NCBI GenBank assembly: GCA_900661335.1 | Contig: CAACVY010000009.1 | Coordinates: forward strand, 1-53,043 | DNA from: an uncultured bacterium | GTDB taxonomy: Bacteria; Verrucomicrobiota; Kiritimatiellia; PWTM01 | DNA: 53,043 bases | Direction: 5' to 3' | Shown here: positions 24,241-34,663 of the stretch, in pieces | Layout of the letters: every line of letters begins with the position of its first letter | Numbering within the stretch: the stretch's first letter is position 1 | Translations under genes and position numbers: made by a program | The notes under the pieces: model-generated | Databases searched by the model: none | Told to the model about the DNA's origin: nothing | Seen by the model: only the letters and a program-made list of their open reading frames with translations

Positions 24241-27200
24241 GGCACCGACCGTTGAGCCTCCTGCGCCAAAATCTTGAAGTAGAGGTCTACGAGTGCTCGA
24301 TACTCTTCCGGCACGCTTTCGCGATCAGCCTCCCTCATTTCGCGCGCCATCTCCGGAGGCAGTCGCGCCCAATCCTCTGGAATTCGAACCGTGGCATCAC
24401 CTTGCACCTCCGGACCCTCCTGGCCGGCGACATGCGCCGGAGCCCCCTGCGACGGCACGGTCCCAGGTACTTGCCCTTGGGACCGCGCACGCGCCATCGC
24501 GGACTGATGACTCGTCGTGGCCTGGGCCATCGCCTGCTGTGCAGCAGCTTGAGCGGCCTCGGCCATGGCCGCGGGTGTGCTACTCTGCGATTGAGCCGCC
24601 GCATCGAGCTGATCCAACGCCCGCGCTAACCATTCTGCCATCGCCAGCTCGGCAGGATTGCTCACCGGCTCTGACATCGCCGGGGGCATTGCCTCCAAGA
24701 GCGCCGAGAGTTCTTGAGCGCGACGAGAAGCTTCCAGCGCGGCCGTGTCCATCGGCTGCACTGCCCGTGCCGCCTCGGGGGAGCTTGCCATGGCCTGAGC
24801 CGCCTGGGTCATTTCGCCTGCGGCGGTCTGTTGAACCCGTTGTCCAGCCTCCGCCCACTGTTGCCCCACATTACGTTGCAAACGCTGTTGATGCATTCCG
24901 GCTCGCTCAACATCCCGCCCAGCCTCCGCGGCGGAGTGCACCATGCCAGACTGCTCCTGGCCACCTTGTGCCAACGCCGATTGTTCCTGCGCGGCTGTCT
25001 CTCGGAGTGACCGGGCCGTTTCTTCCGCCTGACGTGCGAGCTCCGCAGCGCCTCGGGCCGCTTCCCCTGCGTGCTGAGCAGCGGACCGCGCAGACTCGGC
25101 CACTTCGCTCCGACCGGCTTGACGGGCCGCACTTTCGGCGTTGCCAGCCCGGCGGGCCGCTTCGGTGGCCGACTCAGCCGCCTTGCGCAACGCGTTGGCG
25201 GTTTGTTCCAAGGCGTTGGCGGCGCTGGCCCGATTGGCTGTCTCAATCGAACGCGGAACGGTCTGCGCGGCTTCTGCCAACTGTTGAGCCGCACTCTGCA
25301 GTGCACTTGAAGCCTCCGGAGCGCCCTTGACCGCCTGCTCGGCCGCCGGTTGGACATGGTCTGCAGCGAGTTGCTGAATGGCCTTGGCCAGCTTCGCGGC
25401 CTGCTGCGTCGCCGACTCGGTCGTCGCAGTAGATCTCTGGGCGAGTTCGCGCACTGACTGCGACAACCCGGACTCTCGCTCCGACACTTGCTGCATCCGG
25501 GCCGCCGCGTTGGCCAAAAGTTCTCGCGACAACCGGTCCAATGCCGCTTGCATCGCAGGGTTCTGCTGCAATTCCGCTTCCAATGCCCCCCGCGATAGTT
25601 CCGGCAAATGGCCAGACAAACCTTCGGCCAACCGAGCGGCTCGTTCATACTCTCGTTGGAGCGCGTCCGCGATCCCGGCTTCCACCTCAGCTTGCCGAAG
25701 GTCGGCACGCCGACCTTGCGCGTCTCCTTGCTCGAGCCGTGCAAAATGCTCTGCCAAGGTCTCCAACGAAGACTCGATCTTTTTTTGTTGTCCTGCGGCT
25801 TGATCCAGCGCACCTCGGCGTTCGGCATCCGACGTTGCTTGGTCTGCTCGCCGCAACCAATCCTCCGCCCGCGGTGGCGGCTCCCGGAGCATCGCCAAAC
25901 CATCGTCGGCGTCGCGCGCCCGCTCCCGGCCTTCCTCGGTACGCAGGTCTTGCGCAGCTGCTTCGGCTCGCAATGCCTGGCGAATTTCCTCGAGCCGCTC
26001 GTTGAACTGTTGCTGCTTCGCCAACAAGGGAGCAAGCTCTGGGCCAGACGGGGTCTTTTCCGTGGTCGACTTGGCCGCCTGTTCGGTTTGTTCACGAATC
26101 CGCCGGGCCTCTTCCGCCGCGTGGGCAAGTTGCTGCGACAACGACGGCGCCTGAGCGAGAATCCACTGACGCGAGGGCGTCACCTCTTCGGCCAACCGCG
26201 CTGCCAGAGCCGCAAGCTTCTCCGCAAGCCACCCCACCTCGGCCGCCACGTTTTGACGGCCCGCCACGTCTCGTTGCCGAGCCTGCATCTCCTCATCGGC
26301 CCGCCGCGCTTCCGGCGCCCCATGCGCCGCGTTCAATTCTTGTTGAACCTCAGGGGAGAAACCACGCGCGCGCAACTCCTCGCCCAACTCGGGCAACCCC
26401 GGGTAAATGGCCGACCACTCATGCGCACGCGACCGAACCTGGCGATCGTCGGGTCGCCCCCATCGTTCATGCGCGCCCAAGGTCGCCGTGTGCCGAGCTG
26501 CATCCGACAACGTATACACCGCTGCACTCTTGCGCACGGCCGCGGTCAACGACCGAACCCACTCCAGTGCGGCCCGGGCCGCGCCCTCTTCCTCCCACCG
26601 GGGAGACCACACCTTCAACGCAGACGCCACTACCGTCCACTCGCGAATGCGTTCGCGGTTGGCATCGCGCCGCAGCTCTTCAAAGCTCGCAGCATCCCGA
26701 AACTCCGCGGCGACCGCATCACGGATCTCTTCCAACTCCACTTGGGCCCACCGACGATGACGAGAGTTCGACTGCGCACCGTGCCGCGCTTGGACGACTC
26801 GTTCCAATGTCTCCAACGGTATGGCATCCACGTTCTGCCGGACCAACTCCCGTCGGTGCTCAGCCACCTGCCGTCGAACATTTTCCGAGATCTGCACCAA
26901 TGTTCTGAGCGTCGACTCTACCGTCTCGCGTACCTGTGGTTCCATGGCCCACGCAGGCTGTTCGGGCAAAGCCTCGGGCGTCGGAGCATTTCGCAGCACC
27001 TCTTCAAGCCGGCGGGACATGTCTTTGAATTCGCCCCGTCCAGAGGAGCGCTTTTGAAGCTCGGAGAGCTCCCCCGTAACCGCGCGAAGCCGCTGCGCCA
27101 ACACAGCCTCGCGGCGTGCCAAGAGATCCATTTGCGCACCCGCTGCGCGACTTTTGGCAGACGCCAACCGCGTCAGTTCCCGCTGGGCGTCGGCCAAGTC

Positions 27201-29228
27201 CAGAATGAGCACCTCCACCTGCTCCGCCGCGACCAATGTCGACGAACTCCTCTCCAACCGAGTCGCCGCTTGTACCGCGCGGTCCATTTGCTCATTCGTC
27301 CAACCCGGCACCGGAGATGCATCCGTATCCTCCTTGAACTCCGATGGTCGCGTCAACCAACGATCGAGCAAGCCGAGCTGTTCATGCCGGATCCGAGACA
27401 ACGAACTGGCCAACAAGCTGAGTTCGTTCGCGCGGGCCCCGGCCGGCGTAGAGTCCAAGGCCCGCGTCAAGGTTTGCCTCGCTGTGTCCGCAACCTGAAT
27501 AGCGCGGCGAATCGCCATGACCAGCTGGGCTCGCGCTTGCGCAGTTTCTGGCGCGTTCGCAGACTTGGCGGCCGATGTTCGGTATTTCTCGAGCGCAGCA
27601 CGCGCTTCTTCCACGGCGACTTTTAGCCGTTCCATTGCGGAATGAATCTGCTGCCAAGCCTCTAGGATTCGACGCCGGTCCGGCTCGAAGCCCTCTCCAG
27701 CGATCCAAACCCGGCGCACCGTGGACTCGCCTCGATTCCCCTTCAAATCCTCGGCGACAAATTTGATCAGCACCTGGTCACCCGGTTTCAACTGGAGCGA
27801 GAGCAGATCCCGTACGGTTTCGACCGAGGCCAGGGTGCCGGTGCATGCGACAGGGTCCCCGTCCAGCGTCCACCCCCGCCGAGCGACCTGCAGCATTCGT
27901 TGGACCCGTGCCAAGCCCACGTCATCGCGCGCCTCGGCTCTGAGTCGGAGAATATCGTCCGCTGCGAGCGTCACGTCTTGGGCTGGCTCCACAAACTCTA
28001 CCTGCGGAATCAGATCCGGCACGACTCGCAGTTCGTACACGGGGCGCGCACGGTTTTCGAATCCCGTCCGTGCTGCGACCAGTCGCACCTCGTACATTCC
28101 GGACCGATTTAATTCCAACTCCGTGGCCCAATGATGTGGATCCTCCGGCTCCAACCCTTGCACCACTTCCTCTCCACCGAGCCGCAACCGTAGCTCTGCA
28201 GTCTTCACGGGCTGGTCCACCTCGATCCGCACTCGCACCCGAGTGCCTTCCAGTCCTTCGATATCGCCGTGAGGTTCCTGGACGGTCCGAGGCTTCGACG
28301 GCAAGTACACCGGAGGCGAGTAGGTTTTTTCGAACGCGACGACCTGCGGAGGTGGAACAGCGTCCACCGTGTACCACCGGGTCATGCCGTCCCCTCCGCG
28401 GACTCGGTATCGGAGGGTCGAGTAACGGGCGTCGAGCGATGCGGCGAACCGCCCGCCTCCCAACGGACGCATTCGCAACCGAGCACCGCGACCGTCGGTC
28501 CGCGTTTCTAAGACCGCCTCGTTCACCGGCCGCCCTTCCAGCTGCGCCACAATGGCCACCGCGTCACCGCGGGGGACCGTCAAATCCGGGGGCGAGGGCT
28601 CCAAAATGCGCCAGCGGGTCCGCGATACTCGTTCGATATTCGCCATAGGAAACGCCGCGCGCAATGTTCGTTTCCAACCTTCCAGTCCCGGCAAGGACAG
28701 CAGCAGCGCCAGCAGCACGGCGGAGATCGCCATCCAGCGGAGCCAACGGCGAACGATCTGCGCCGGCAGTAATTCAGCCATGCTCAACGACTGCACTCGC
28801 TCGGCAGCGATTTCTTGGACGCGACGGCGGAACACGGGCGAGTCGAAAGTCTTTGAAGGGTCTTGCGACGCCGCCAGTTCCACCGCCGATAGAACCGTTT
28901 CGCGCAACTCCGGCCTCACGGCTTCGAGCCACTGGGCCAATCGGACCAGATGGACGCTACGCAGGTGTCGACCACACAAACGCCAGAACTCGAACACCGC
29001 CAGTCCGTAGGCCAGCGCCGAGAGCGTGTATCGCCAGGGATCATCTAACACCCACACCGCATCGGCCACTACCAACAACACCAGCATGCCGAGCAACACG
29101 CCCAACGCACCAAACAAACCGCGCCAAATAAGAAGATTTCGCCGCCGACGCCCGAATTCTTTCAGACGAGCGACGATCGCCGGGTGGAGTCCCGCCACTT
29201 CGACCTCACGATCGCGATGCGTGTTCAT
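24237..29228 (-). CDS. giant DUF4175-like membrane protein with coiled coils
   Basis: A 1663-aa inner-membrane protein of unknown function. Three membrane segments (about 33-56, 66-83 and 165-180) precede a large exported region: two beta-rich modules at ~205-500 with Ig-like strands such as VRVRIEVDQPVKTAELRL, then about 1100 residues of heptad-rich, Ala/Gln/Glu-rich coiled coil with Arg (for example 1150-1500), and a conserved-looking tail PEDWARLPPEMAREMR followed by PEEYRALVDLYFKILA. This tail is typical of DUF4175-like proteins encoded with MoxR/VWA genes in PVC bacteria. The ATG has GGAG 7 nt upstream inside the preceding gene (15-nt gap). It could act as the structural scaffold of the system. 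Confidence 0.72.
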   Translation of the reverse strand: MNTHRDREVEVAGLHPAIVARLKEFGRRRRNLLIWRGLFGALGVLLGMLVLLVVADAVWVLDDPWRYTLSALAYGLAVFEFWRLCGRHLRSVHLVRLAQWLEAVRPELRETVLSAVELAASQDPSKTFDSPVFRRRVQEIAAERVQSLSMAELLPAQIVRRWLRWMAISAVLLALLLSLPGLEGWKRTLRAAFPMANIERVSRTRWRILEPSPPDLTVPRGDAVAIVAQLEGRPVNEAVLETRTDGRGARLRMRPLGGGRFAASLDARYSTLRYRVRGGDGMTRWYTVDAVPPPQVVAFEKTYSPPVYLPSKPRTVQEPHGDIEGLEGTRVRVRIEVDQPVKTAELRLRLGGEEVVQGLEPEDPHHWATELELNRSGMYEVRLVAARTGFENRARPVYELRVVPDLIPQVEFVEPAQDVTLAADDILRLRAEARDDVGLARVQRMLQVARRGWTLDGDPVACTGTLASVETVRDLLSLQLKPGDQVLIKFVAEDLKGNRGESTVRRVWIAGEGFEPDRRRILEAWQQIHSAMERLKVAVEEARAALEKYRTSAAKSANAPETAQARAQLVMAIRRAIQVADTARQTLTRALDSTPAGARANELSLLASSLSRIRHEQLGLLDRWLTRPSEFKEDTDASPVPGWTNEQMDRAVQAATRLERSSSTLVAAEQVEVLILDLADAQRELTRLASAKSRAAGAQMDLLARREAVLAQRLRAVTGELSELQKRSSGRGEFKDMSRRLEEVLRNAPTPEALPEQPAWAMEPQVRETVESTLRTLVQISENVRRQVAEHRRELVRQNVDAIPLETLERVVQARHGAQSNSRHRRWAQVELEEIRDAVAAEFRDAASFEELRRDANRERIREWTVVASALKVWSPRWEEEGAARAALEWVRSLTAAVRKSAAVYTLSDAARHTATLGAHERWGRPDDRQVRSRAHEWSAIYPGLPELGEELRARGFSPEVQQELNAAHGAPEARRADEEMQARQRDVAGRQNVAAEVGWLAEKLAALAARLAEEVTPSRQWILAQAPSLSQQLAHAAEEARRIREQTEQAAKSTTEKTPSGPELAPLLAKQQQFNERLEEIRQALRAEAAAQDLRTEEGRERARDADDGLAMLREPPPRAEDWLRRADQATSDAERRGALDQAAGQQKKIESSLETLAEHFARLEQGDAQGRRADLRQAEVEAGIADALQREYERAARLAEGLSGHLPELSRGALEAELQQNPAMQAALDRLSRELLANAAARMQQVSERESGLSQSVRELAQRSTATTESATQQAAKLAKAIQQLAADHVQPAAEQAVKGAPEASSALQSAAQQLAEAAQTVPRSIETANRASAANALEQTANALRKAAESATEAARRAGNAESAARQAGRSEVAESARSAAQHAGEAARGAAELARQAEETARSLRETAAQEQSALAQGGQEQSGMVHSAAEAGRDVERAGMHQQRLQRNVGQQWAEAGQRVQQTAAGEMTQAAQAMASSPEAARAVQPMDTAALEASRRAQELSALLEAMPPAMSEPVSNPAELAMAEWLARALDQLDAAAQSQSSTPAAMAEAAQAAAQQAMAQATTSHQSAMARARSQGQVPGTVPSQGAPAHVAGQEGPEVQGDATVRIPEDWARLPPEMAREMREADRESVPEEYRALVDLYFKILAQEAQRSVP

Positions 29229-29243
29229 GGACCAACTCCGTCA

Positions 29244-32200
29244 CTACGGTAGTCCTCGCCATTTTCGAATCACCCATTCCACAGTCAGCAAAAGAACGAT
29301 CGAAATCAACCACGGCCAACTCCGGGCCAAATGAACCTCCCGTTCTACCACTTGGCCACGACGATAGGGGCGGAGCACTTCGAGCAGTCTGGACAACGAC
29401 TCTTCGGACCATGTCGCCCCGCCGGAAACTGTGGCAATCTGTCGAAGAAGGTCTTCGTTGGCTCGCGGCTCGGCCAGCTCCCCCGCGTCCGGCGCGCGCA
29501 AGGCGACGCGGACCCGGGCGGGCGTGTCACTTTCCGGAACACCGGAGACGGTAACGCGGACTTCGTACTCGCCCTCCGGCAAGGGCTCGGTCTCGGCTCG
29601 GTAGCCACCGTATTCGTCGGCAGCCATCGGCACAACCACCACCCGCCGCCCATCGCGGTAGACAAGGGCTTGCCCGATCGCATTCTCGACCGCCCGACCC
29701 TGTGCATCACGCACTCGAGCACGCACCGCCAGACGACTGCCCGCCGGCTGGACCGGCGGCCCCGCATCCAAGGCCACCCGAGCATCCCGCGCGGCATATG
29801 GCGCCTCCATCACCGCCATCGCCAGCTGGTTCCAAAAGCGAGTGTGTCGCGCTTCGCCGTCCGGACTGCGCCAACGCCAAATCTCATCCATCGCCAAGAG
29901 CGCCACACGGCCCGCTCCGTAGCGTCCGAGCATCATCAGCGGGACCGCACTGCCATCACTTCGCACGCCTTCCAACCATGTGATCACGTCGGGCCGGGGT
30001 TTCCACATCCAGCACACCCGCGGCGGTTCAAGCTCACTCCAGAACGAATCCTCGGGCGTGTCCTTTGCTGCGAGGTTCAACGCGCCGGACTCACGGCCCG
30101 CAGGAGTGCACCGCAACGACGCGACTCCTTCCACGGTGCCGGCTTCCTGGGTGAGTCGTTCCCCGAGTAACAGTGGCCGCAAGGGCGTCTCCTCCAGCCG
30201 CCGGAGTTCTCCTCGCGAGCCATCCAAAAAAATCCAACCGCCACCGCGTTCGCCAACGAAGTCACGTAACCACTCTAAAGAACCGGACGGCCATCGGTCG
30301 GGCGGCACCTCGCCAAAGATCACGAGGTCATAGCCCATCAACGCGTCTCGAGACGCCGGGAACCGGTCCGCACCTTCGCCCATTGGGATGGGTCCGTCGC
30401 CGTACAGAATCGACGTCACCTCCCATTTTTCATCCCGCTGAAAGATGTTGCGAATATATCTGGCCTCCCACCTGGGACGTCCATCCACGTGCAGGATGCG
30501 GTACTTTCGCGTCACGGCAAACACCGAAAACGTGCGTTGGTCGTTCTCGGGAATCTCGTCCCCGTCGGGCAAGGACACCACGGCGCGAAAGTCCAAACGC
30601 ACGCCCGCCGAACGGACGCCGGCGGGCAGTTGCTGTTGGGCGGCCTCTGTGAGATCTTCGATCGCGAACTCGAAGGGCCACGTGCGGCGTCCTTCGCCGG
30701 ACGACACGATGGACTTCTCCCACACGACGCGGTCTCCAGTGACGATCCGTAGAGTAAAAGGACGGCCCGACGGCATGTGGTCCTGAACCACAATCGTCCC
30801 CCGTACGCGATCGCGGTGGTAAACCGATGGCGCCGTGTCCACGCTCACCACAGCGAGATCTCTCGGCGGTCGAGTCGAGCCCATCACTACGGTGAACACT
30901 GGAACGCCTCGCCCACCCAGAACCCGCGCCAACTCGACCGGCGTGGCCCCGTGGTTGTGCCGACCGTCCGTACACAATACCAACACACATCGCGGAGAGC
31001 CGGATGAACGATCCTCCGGCGCCATGGCCTCCAGTCCTTGCCATGCGCGGGAGAGATCGGTAAAACGGCCCGTGGGCGGCGATTGGACCCAGACCGGAAG
31101 CTCTTCGCCCACCTCGGATCCAGCCGGCGTAGACTCCCAAATGCATTCGAGGCGGTCTTCGTGAAGTCCCAACACGCGAACATCGTACGCGCTCGCGAGT
31201 TCGCGTAGAAGCGGGGTACGTCCTCTCCAGAGGTATCCGAGCAACCGTTCCCATCGGGTGGTTCGGTCAAATCGCTCCAGCGCCGCACGAATGGCCGGTC
31301 GCCCTTCCGCGGCCAAAGCTTCCACCCGCTGCAGAAAAACGCGGCGAAGTTCAGCCTCCCATGCCGCGACACGACCGCTCCAAACCGGTGATTCTTTCCA
31401 GGCATTCGGCTCGCCTGCACCGATCGAAGCCACCCAGCGTTCCAAGCCTTGGAAGAGATCCCGCTGCAACGCCTCCTGCACGTTGACCGCACGGTCCGAT
31501 TCGAACGGAACCAGACGGCTCCCTGGGATCGGCGCCTCGACCGTGCCATCCGGCCACTGCCACCGTGCAGCCACATGGGCTTCGCCATTGCCTTCCTTAT
31601 GCAGTACCTCCACATAGTATCGTCGCCCCGCCTCCAATTTGATCCGTCGAGAACGTTGCGAGGGGGTTTGTTCCCACTGTTCTCGGCCCGTCCAACCTTC
31701 CACGTACGCGATGCGACTCTTCTGTTCAGGATCCTCGTTGGGGCTCAGCCACAGTTCACAGCCATCATCCCCGGCGATCCAAAACACGTACTCACCAGAC
31801 ACCGGAGGCACGAGATAGCCGCGCAAACGTTCCCCGTACTGATCGCCCCCGTCCTCGGGCACGGCCAATGCCGTCCTTATCCCTTTCCGATCCGGCGGCC
31901 CCCGAAACTTCGCCGAGCGAGTCAGCTCTTCGACCCGGTCCCCCCCGATACCGTCCCAGCGTTCCCAGGTGACCCCACCGAGCGCGCGCACCCCACTCAG
32001 CCAATCTTCGGGGACGGACTCCATTGCCCGCCGCGCTTGCTCCAAGCGCGCCCGGAGTCGCTCGACCGAAGAAGTCGCGCCTCGCGTGCCCGCGATGTCC
32101 TCCATGAGCCCGCGCACCAAGGCCAACTCATCCGCCACTGTTAATAACTCCATGCCTGGAAGCCCCAAGTCAGTCCAGCCAAGTTCATACGCGGCGAGCA

Positions 32201-32477
32201 GCTTGCGGCCGGGCTCCATCTGCGAGTCTTTCAACGACATGCTCGCGGAGTGATCCAGAACAATTCGCACTTGGAGAGGATTTCCGATCCACCGCCGAAG
32301 CCGCACCACCGGTCCCGCCACCATCAGGCTCAGCGCGATCGCCACTGCAATCCGCGCCCCCATGGCCGTCCACGGCGCCCCGGGCTGTCGTCGGTACAAC
32401 ACGACCGTCGCGGTGACCACCACGACTGCCGCGATCAAGGCACCCCAAACCGTTCCGATGAACTGCAACGACATCAT
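29244..32477 (-). CDS. VWA protein with inserted PA14 domain and GATase-like domain
   Basis: A 1077-aa membrane protein. Two N-terminal helices (~6-28 and 40-58) precede the VWA fold, which opens with MIDAS motif DHSASMS at 75-81. A PA14 domain (about 215-325, with GYLVPPVSGEYVFWIAG and the RRYYVEVLHKEG strand) is inserted before the rest of the VWA fold, which returns near 480-540 as VLVLCTDGRHNHG. A beta module (~560-660) and a glutamine-amidotransferase-like domain (~665-880, GYDLVIFGEVPP) follow, ending in a TM helix at ~1050. PA14 often binds glycans; VWA binds proteins through a metal. The start at 32477 shares ATGA with the BatA-like gene. Confidence 0.78.
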   Translation of the reverse strand: MMSLQFIGTVWGALIAAVVVVTATVVLYRRQPGAPWTAMGARIAVAIALSLMVAGPVVRLRRWIGNPLQVRIVLDHSASMSLKDSQMEPGRKLLAAYELGWTDLGLPGMELLTVADELALVRGLMEDIAGTRGATSSVERLRARLEQARRAMESVPEDWLSGVRALGGVTWERWDGIGGDRVEELTRSAKFRGPPDRKGIRTALAVPEDGGDQYGERLRGYLVPPVSGEYVFWIAGDDGCELWLSPNEDPEQKSRIAYVEGWTGREQWEQTPSQRSRRIKLEAGRRYYVEVLHKEGNGEAHVAARWQWPDGTVEAPIPGSRLVPFESDRAVNVQEALQRDLFQGLERWVASIGAGEPNAWKESPVWSGRVAAWEAELRRVFLQRVEALAAEGRPAIRAALERFDRTTRWERLLGYLWRGRTPLLRELASAYDVRVLGLHEDRLECIWESTPAGSEVGEELPVWVQSPPTGRFTDLSRAWQGLEAMAPEDRSSGSPRCVLVLCTDGRHNHGATPVELARVLGGRGVPVFTVVMGSTRPPRDLAVVSVDTAPSVYHRDRVRGTIVVQDHMPSGRPFTLRIVTGDRVVWEKSIVSSGEGRRTWPFEFAIEDLTEAAQQQLPAGVRSAGVRLDFRAVVSLPDGDEIPENDQRTFSVFAVTRKYRILHVDGRPRWEARYIRNIFQRDEKWEVTSILYGDGPIPMGEGADRFPASRDALMGYDLVIFGEVPPDRWPSGSLEWLRDFVGERGGGWIFLDGSRGELRRLEETPLRPLLLGERLTQEAGTVEGVASLRCTPAGRESGALNLAAKDTPEDSFWSELEPPRVCWMWKPRPDVITWLEGVRSDGSAVPLMMLGRYGAGRVALLAMDEIWRWRSPDGEARHTRFWNQLAMAVMEAPYAARDARVALDAGPPVQPAGSRLAVRARVRDAQGRAVENAIGQALVYRDGRRVVVVPMAADEYGGYRAETEPLPEGEYEVRVTVSGVPESDTPARVRVALRAPDAGELAEPRANEDLLRQIATVSGGATWSEESLSRLLEVLRPYRRGQVVEREVHLARSWPWLISIVLLLTVEWVIRKWRGLP

Positions 32478-34639
32478 GCTGACGCACGCTCCAACACCGG
32501 GCGGGCAAGCCACGCTTCAAGTCCTAGTTCAAGCAACAAGACCACCATGGCCCACCACCAGACCGCTCGCCAAAGCTCTCGGCCATACCGGCGGTGCCGC
32601 TCCGCCGCGAGCCACTCCGCCGCGGTTCGTGCGATCGTGGCGGATGCCTCTGCCGCGACATGGTTCAACTCGGCTTCGCCTAACGGATCGAGATCCGATT
32701 CTTCCGGGGGACGCTGCACCACAAAGTGCATCACTTCACCTCGCGGAGGCCGCAACCAATACACCCCCGGACGCTCGGTGTGCCCAAATTCGGCCAGCCA
32801 ACGGTGGCCTCGCGCTACCAATGGCACCTCATGCACGCTCCCATCGGGCGCGGTCCACACAGGGCGGTCGCCTTCCGTCCCCTCGACGAATGCCGCCAAC
32901 GCCTCCCGTGGTGCCACGTTACGCGGGGGATGGACCGTCGTGCCAAGGTAGATCATGAGTTCTTGCATCAGCGGCACGTAGGCCGGCTTTAAGGGAAGGT
33001 TGCTCCAATCGGCGTCGCATGGAATAGCCATCAGGAGGATCCGACCTGCCCCCAATCGGTGCTCGACCAACCAGGGATCACCTGTCTCCAGCCTCGCCAC
33101 CACGCGTTCCGACAGATCCGAGGGGACATCCAATTGATACCAAGCCCGAATCCGGATGCCTTGGAGCGTGCCACGCCCGGGATCGTTGAATAGCGACAGC
33201 GCAGGATGATAGAACCGCTGAAGACTAATCCCCACGGCCGTTTCTTCCGCGCTCGGAGCTCCCTGCAACGAGACGGGCACGGCCGGCAATAGCCCGGCGT
33301 TCGCCAACGCCGTACGATACCACTCCAAATTGATTCGGTCCCCGGGGCAAATCAACATCCCGCCCCCGTCTTGTACGAACTCCACCAGCGCGCGAAGTTG
33401 TTCCGAGGAACACTGGCGCACGTTGGCCAGCACTACGGCCCGCACGTCCCGTAGCATCGCTGGAGTCCACGTAGACTCTCCCACCGTCCGCGCCTCAATC
33501 CAGTCTGACCGACGACCTCGTCGCTCGCGAGCATACGGTTGAAGGGCCAGTTCCAAGAACGCCGTCTCGCCGCGCAATGGAAGCGGGTTGGGATCCCCGC
33601 TCACCAGCAACACTGCAATTCGGTCCGCAACCAGAATCGCTGCGGCGGCTTCGTTATCTCCTCGGAGGACGTCCTCGCCATCGAACATCGCCTCCACCAA
33701 GTGCGACCCCGCTCGATCGAAGGTCACCGGGAATAGGACCTGCGCAGATTCCCCTGGGGCAAGACGAACCGAAGACATGGTACGCTCGACCTGGTCCACT
33801 TTGAGGCGAATGCGCGCATCCACTGCTCGCCGCCGTCCCCAATTGTGCACCGGGACGCGAAGTTTGGCGGTCTGGTTCACACCGATCACCCCGCGCGGCA
33901 GTTGAATGGGCCCAACCGACACGTTATCGGAGGAACTCGCCGGAACTGGCATCAATACGATTCGAGGCGGCAAAGGTTGGGAAGTCAGCCGACGCCAGGC
34001 CGCACGTCGTTCTTCCGCGCTTTCTGGCCCCCATGAGGTCCGCTGAAAATCGCTCACGATCACTAACAACCGATCTGCGTTCTGCATCCGCTTTTCGAAA
34101 AGTCCGGCGGCCGACTGCAAACTCTCCGCCACCCGTGCCGCGGCGCCGCTACCTTCGATGTCGTCGATCCCGCTCACCCACAGGGCGCGGTCGACGGTCG
34201 GCTCTTCCAACCGTGGGATGGGGGCCGCCATGCCGATCACCGCCAATTCCGAGCCTCGCGGAAGCTCCGATACCAGAGAGCGAGCGGCTTCCTTGGCAGC
34301 GTCGAGCCACGAGCGGCCCGCTTCACTCGTTTCCATCGAAAGGCTGTTATCGAACAACATCACCACCGATGTCGGCGCACGGCCGGCCAGAGAGGACCCA
34401 CGTGTCCACACCGGCCCGGCCATGGCCAGCACCACCAAGCCGATGAGTAGCGTACGCAGGGCTAACAGGAGCCACTGTTCGATCTGGATGCGCCGTCGGT
34501 GGACCCGTAAGAGCTCGTCGAGAAACATCATCGCGCCCCATGGGACGACGCGGAACCGGTGTCGGTGCCATAAATGGATAATCACCGGGATGGCCATGGC
34601 GACCAATCCCGCAAGCAGCGCTGCGTTGACGAACGTCAT
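32474..34639 (-). CDS. BatA-like VWA membrane protein
   Basis: A 721-aa membrane protein of the aerotolerance (Bat) type. The N-terminal BatA segment with two hydrophobic stretches (~8-22 and 58-76) and the typical PxIIHLWHR(H) is followed by a VWA domain whose MIDAS is DNSLSM at 97-102. Residues ~230-340 are a beta domain (CARDB-like), ~345-610 a region with an LLVSGD and GGGMLICPGD pattern like a glutamine-amidotransferase fold, and a last TM near 695-712. VWA domains in this operon type are thought to be clients or adaptors for the MoxR ATPase. Its stop overlaps the next VWA gene by ATGA. Confidence 0.85.
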   Translation of the reverse strand: MTFVNAALLAGLVAMAIPVIIHLWHRHRFRVVPWGAMMFLDELLRVHRRRIQIEQWLLLALRTLLIGLVVLAMAGPVWTRGSSLAGRAPTSVVMLFDNSLSMETSEAGRSWLDAAKEAARSLVSELPRGSELAVIGMAAPIPRLEEPTVDRALWVSGIDDIEGSGAAARVAESLQSAAGLFEKRMQNADRLLVIVSDFQRTSWGPESAEERRAAWRRLTSQPLPPRIVLMPVPASSSDNVSVGPIQLPRGVIGVNQTAKLRVPVHNWGRRRAVDARIRLKVDQVERTMSSVRLAPGESAQVLFPVTFDRAGSHLVEAMFDGEDVLRGDNEAAAAILVADRIAVLLVSGDPNPLPLRGETAFLELALQPYARERRGRRSDWIEARTVGESTWTPAMLRDVRAVVLANVRQCSSEQLRALVEFVQDGGGMLICPGDRINLEWYRTALANAGLLPAVPVSLQGAPSAEETAVGISLQRFYHPALSLFNDPGRGTLQGIRIRAWYQLDVPSDLSERVVARLETGDPWLVEHRLGAGRILLMAIPCDADWSNLPLKPAYVPLMQELMIYLGTTVHPPRNVAPREALAAFVEGTEGDRPVWTAPDGSVHEVPLVARGHRWLAEFGHTERPGVYWLRPPRGEVMHFVVQRPPEESDLDPLGEAELNHVAAEASATIARTAAEWLAAERHRRYGRELWRAVWWWAMVVLLLELGLEAWLARPVLERASA

Positions 34640-34663
34640 CGTTCAAGGCCCTCTCGGACGCCG

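Noticed and set aside
24293-25330. 345-aa plus-strand open frame
   Set aside because: Pro/Arg-rich antisense shadow of the same coiled-coil gene.
25608-27626. 672-aa plus-strand open frame
   Set aside because: Antisense shadow of the Ala/Gln-rich coiled-coil gene; GC-rich codon bias keeps the reverse frame open, and the composition is Arg/Pro/Leu-rich with no fold.
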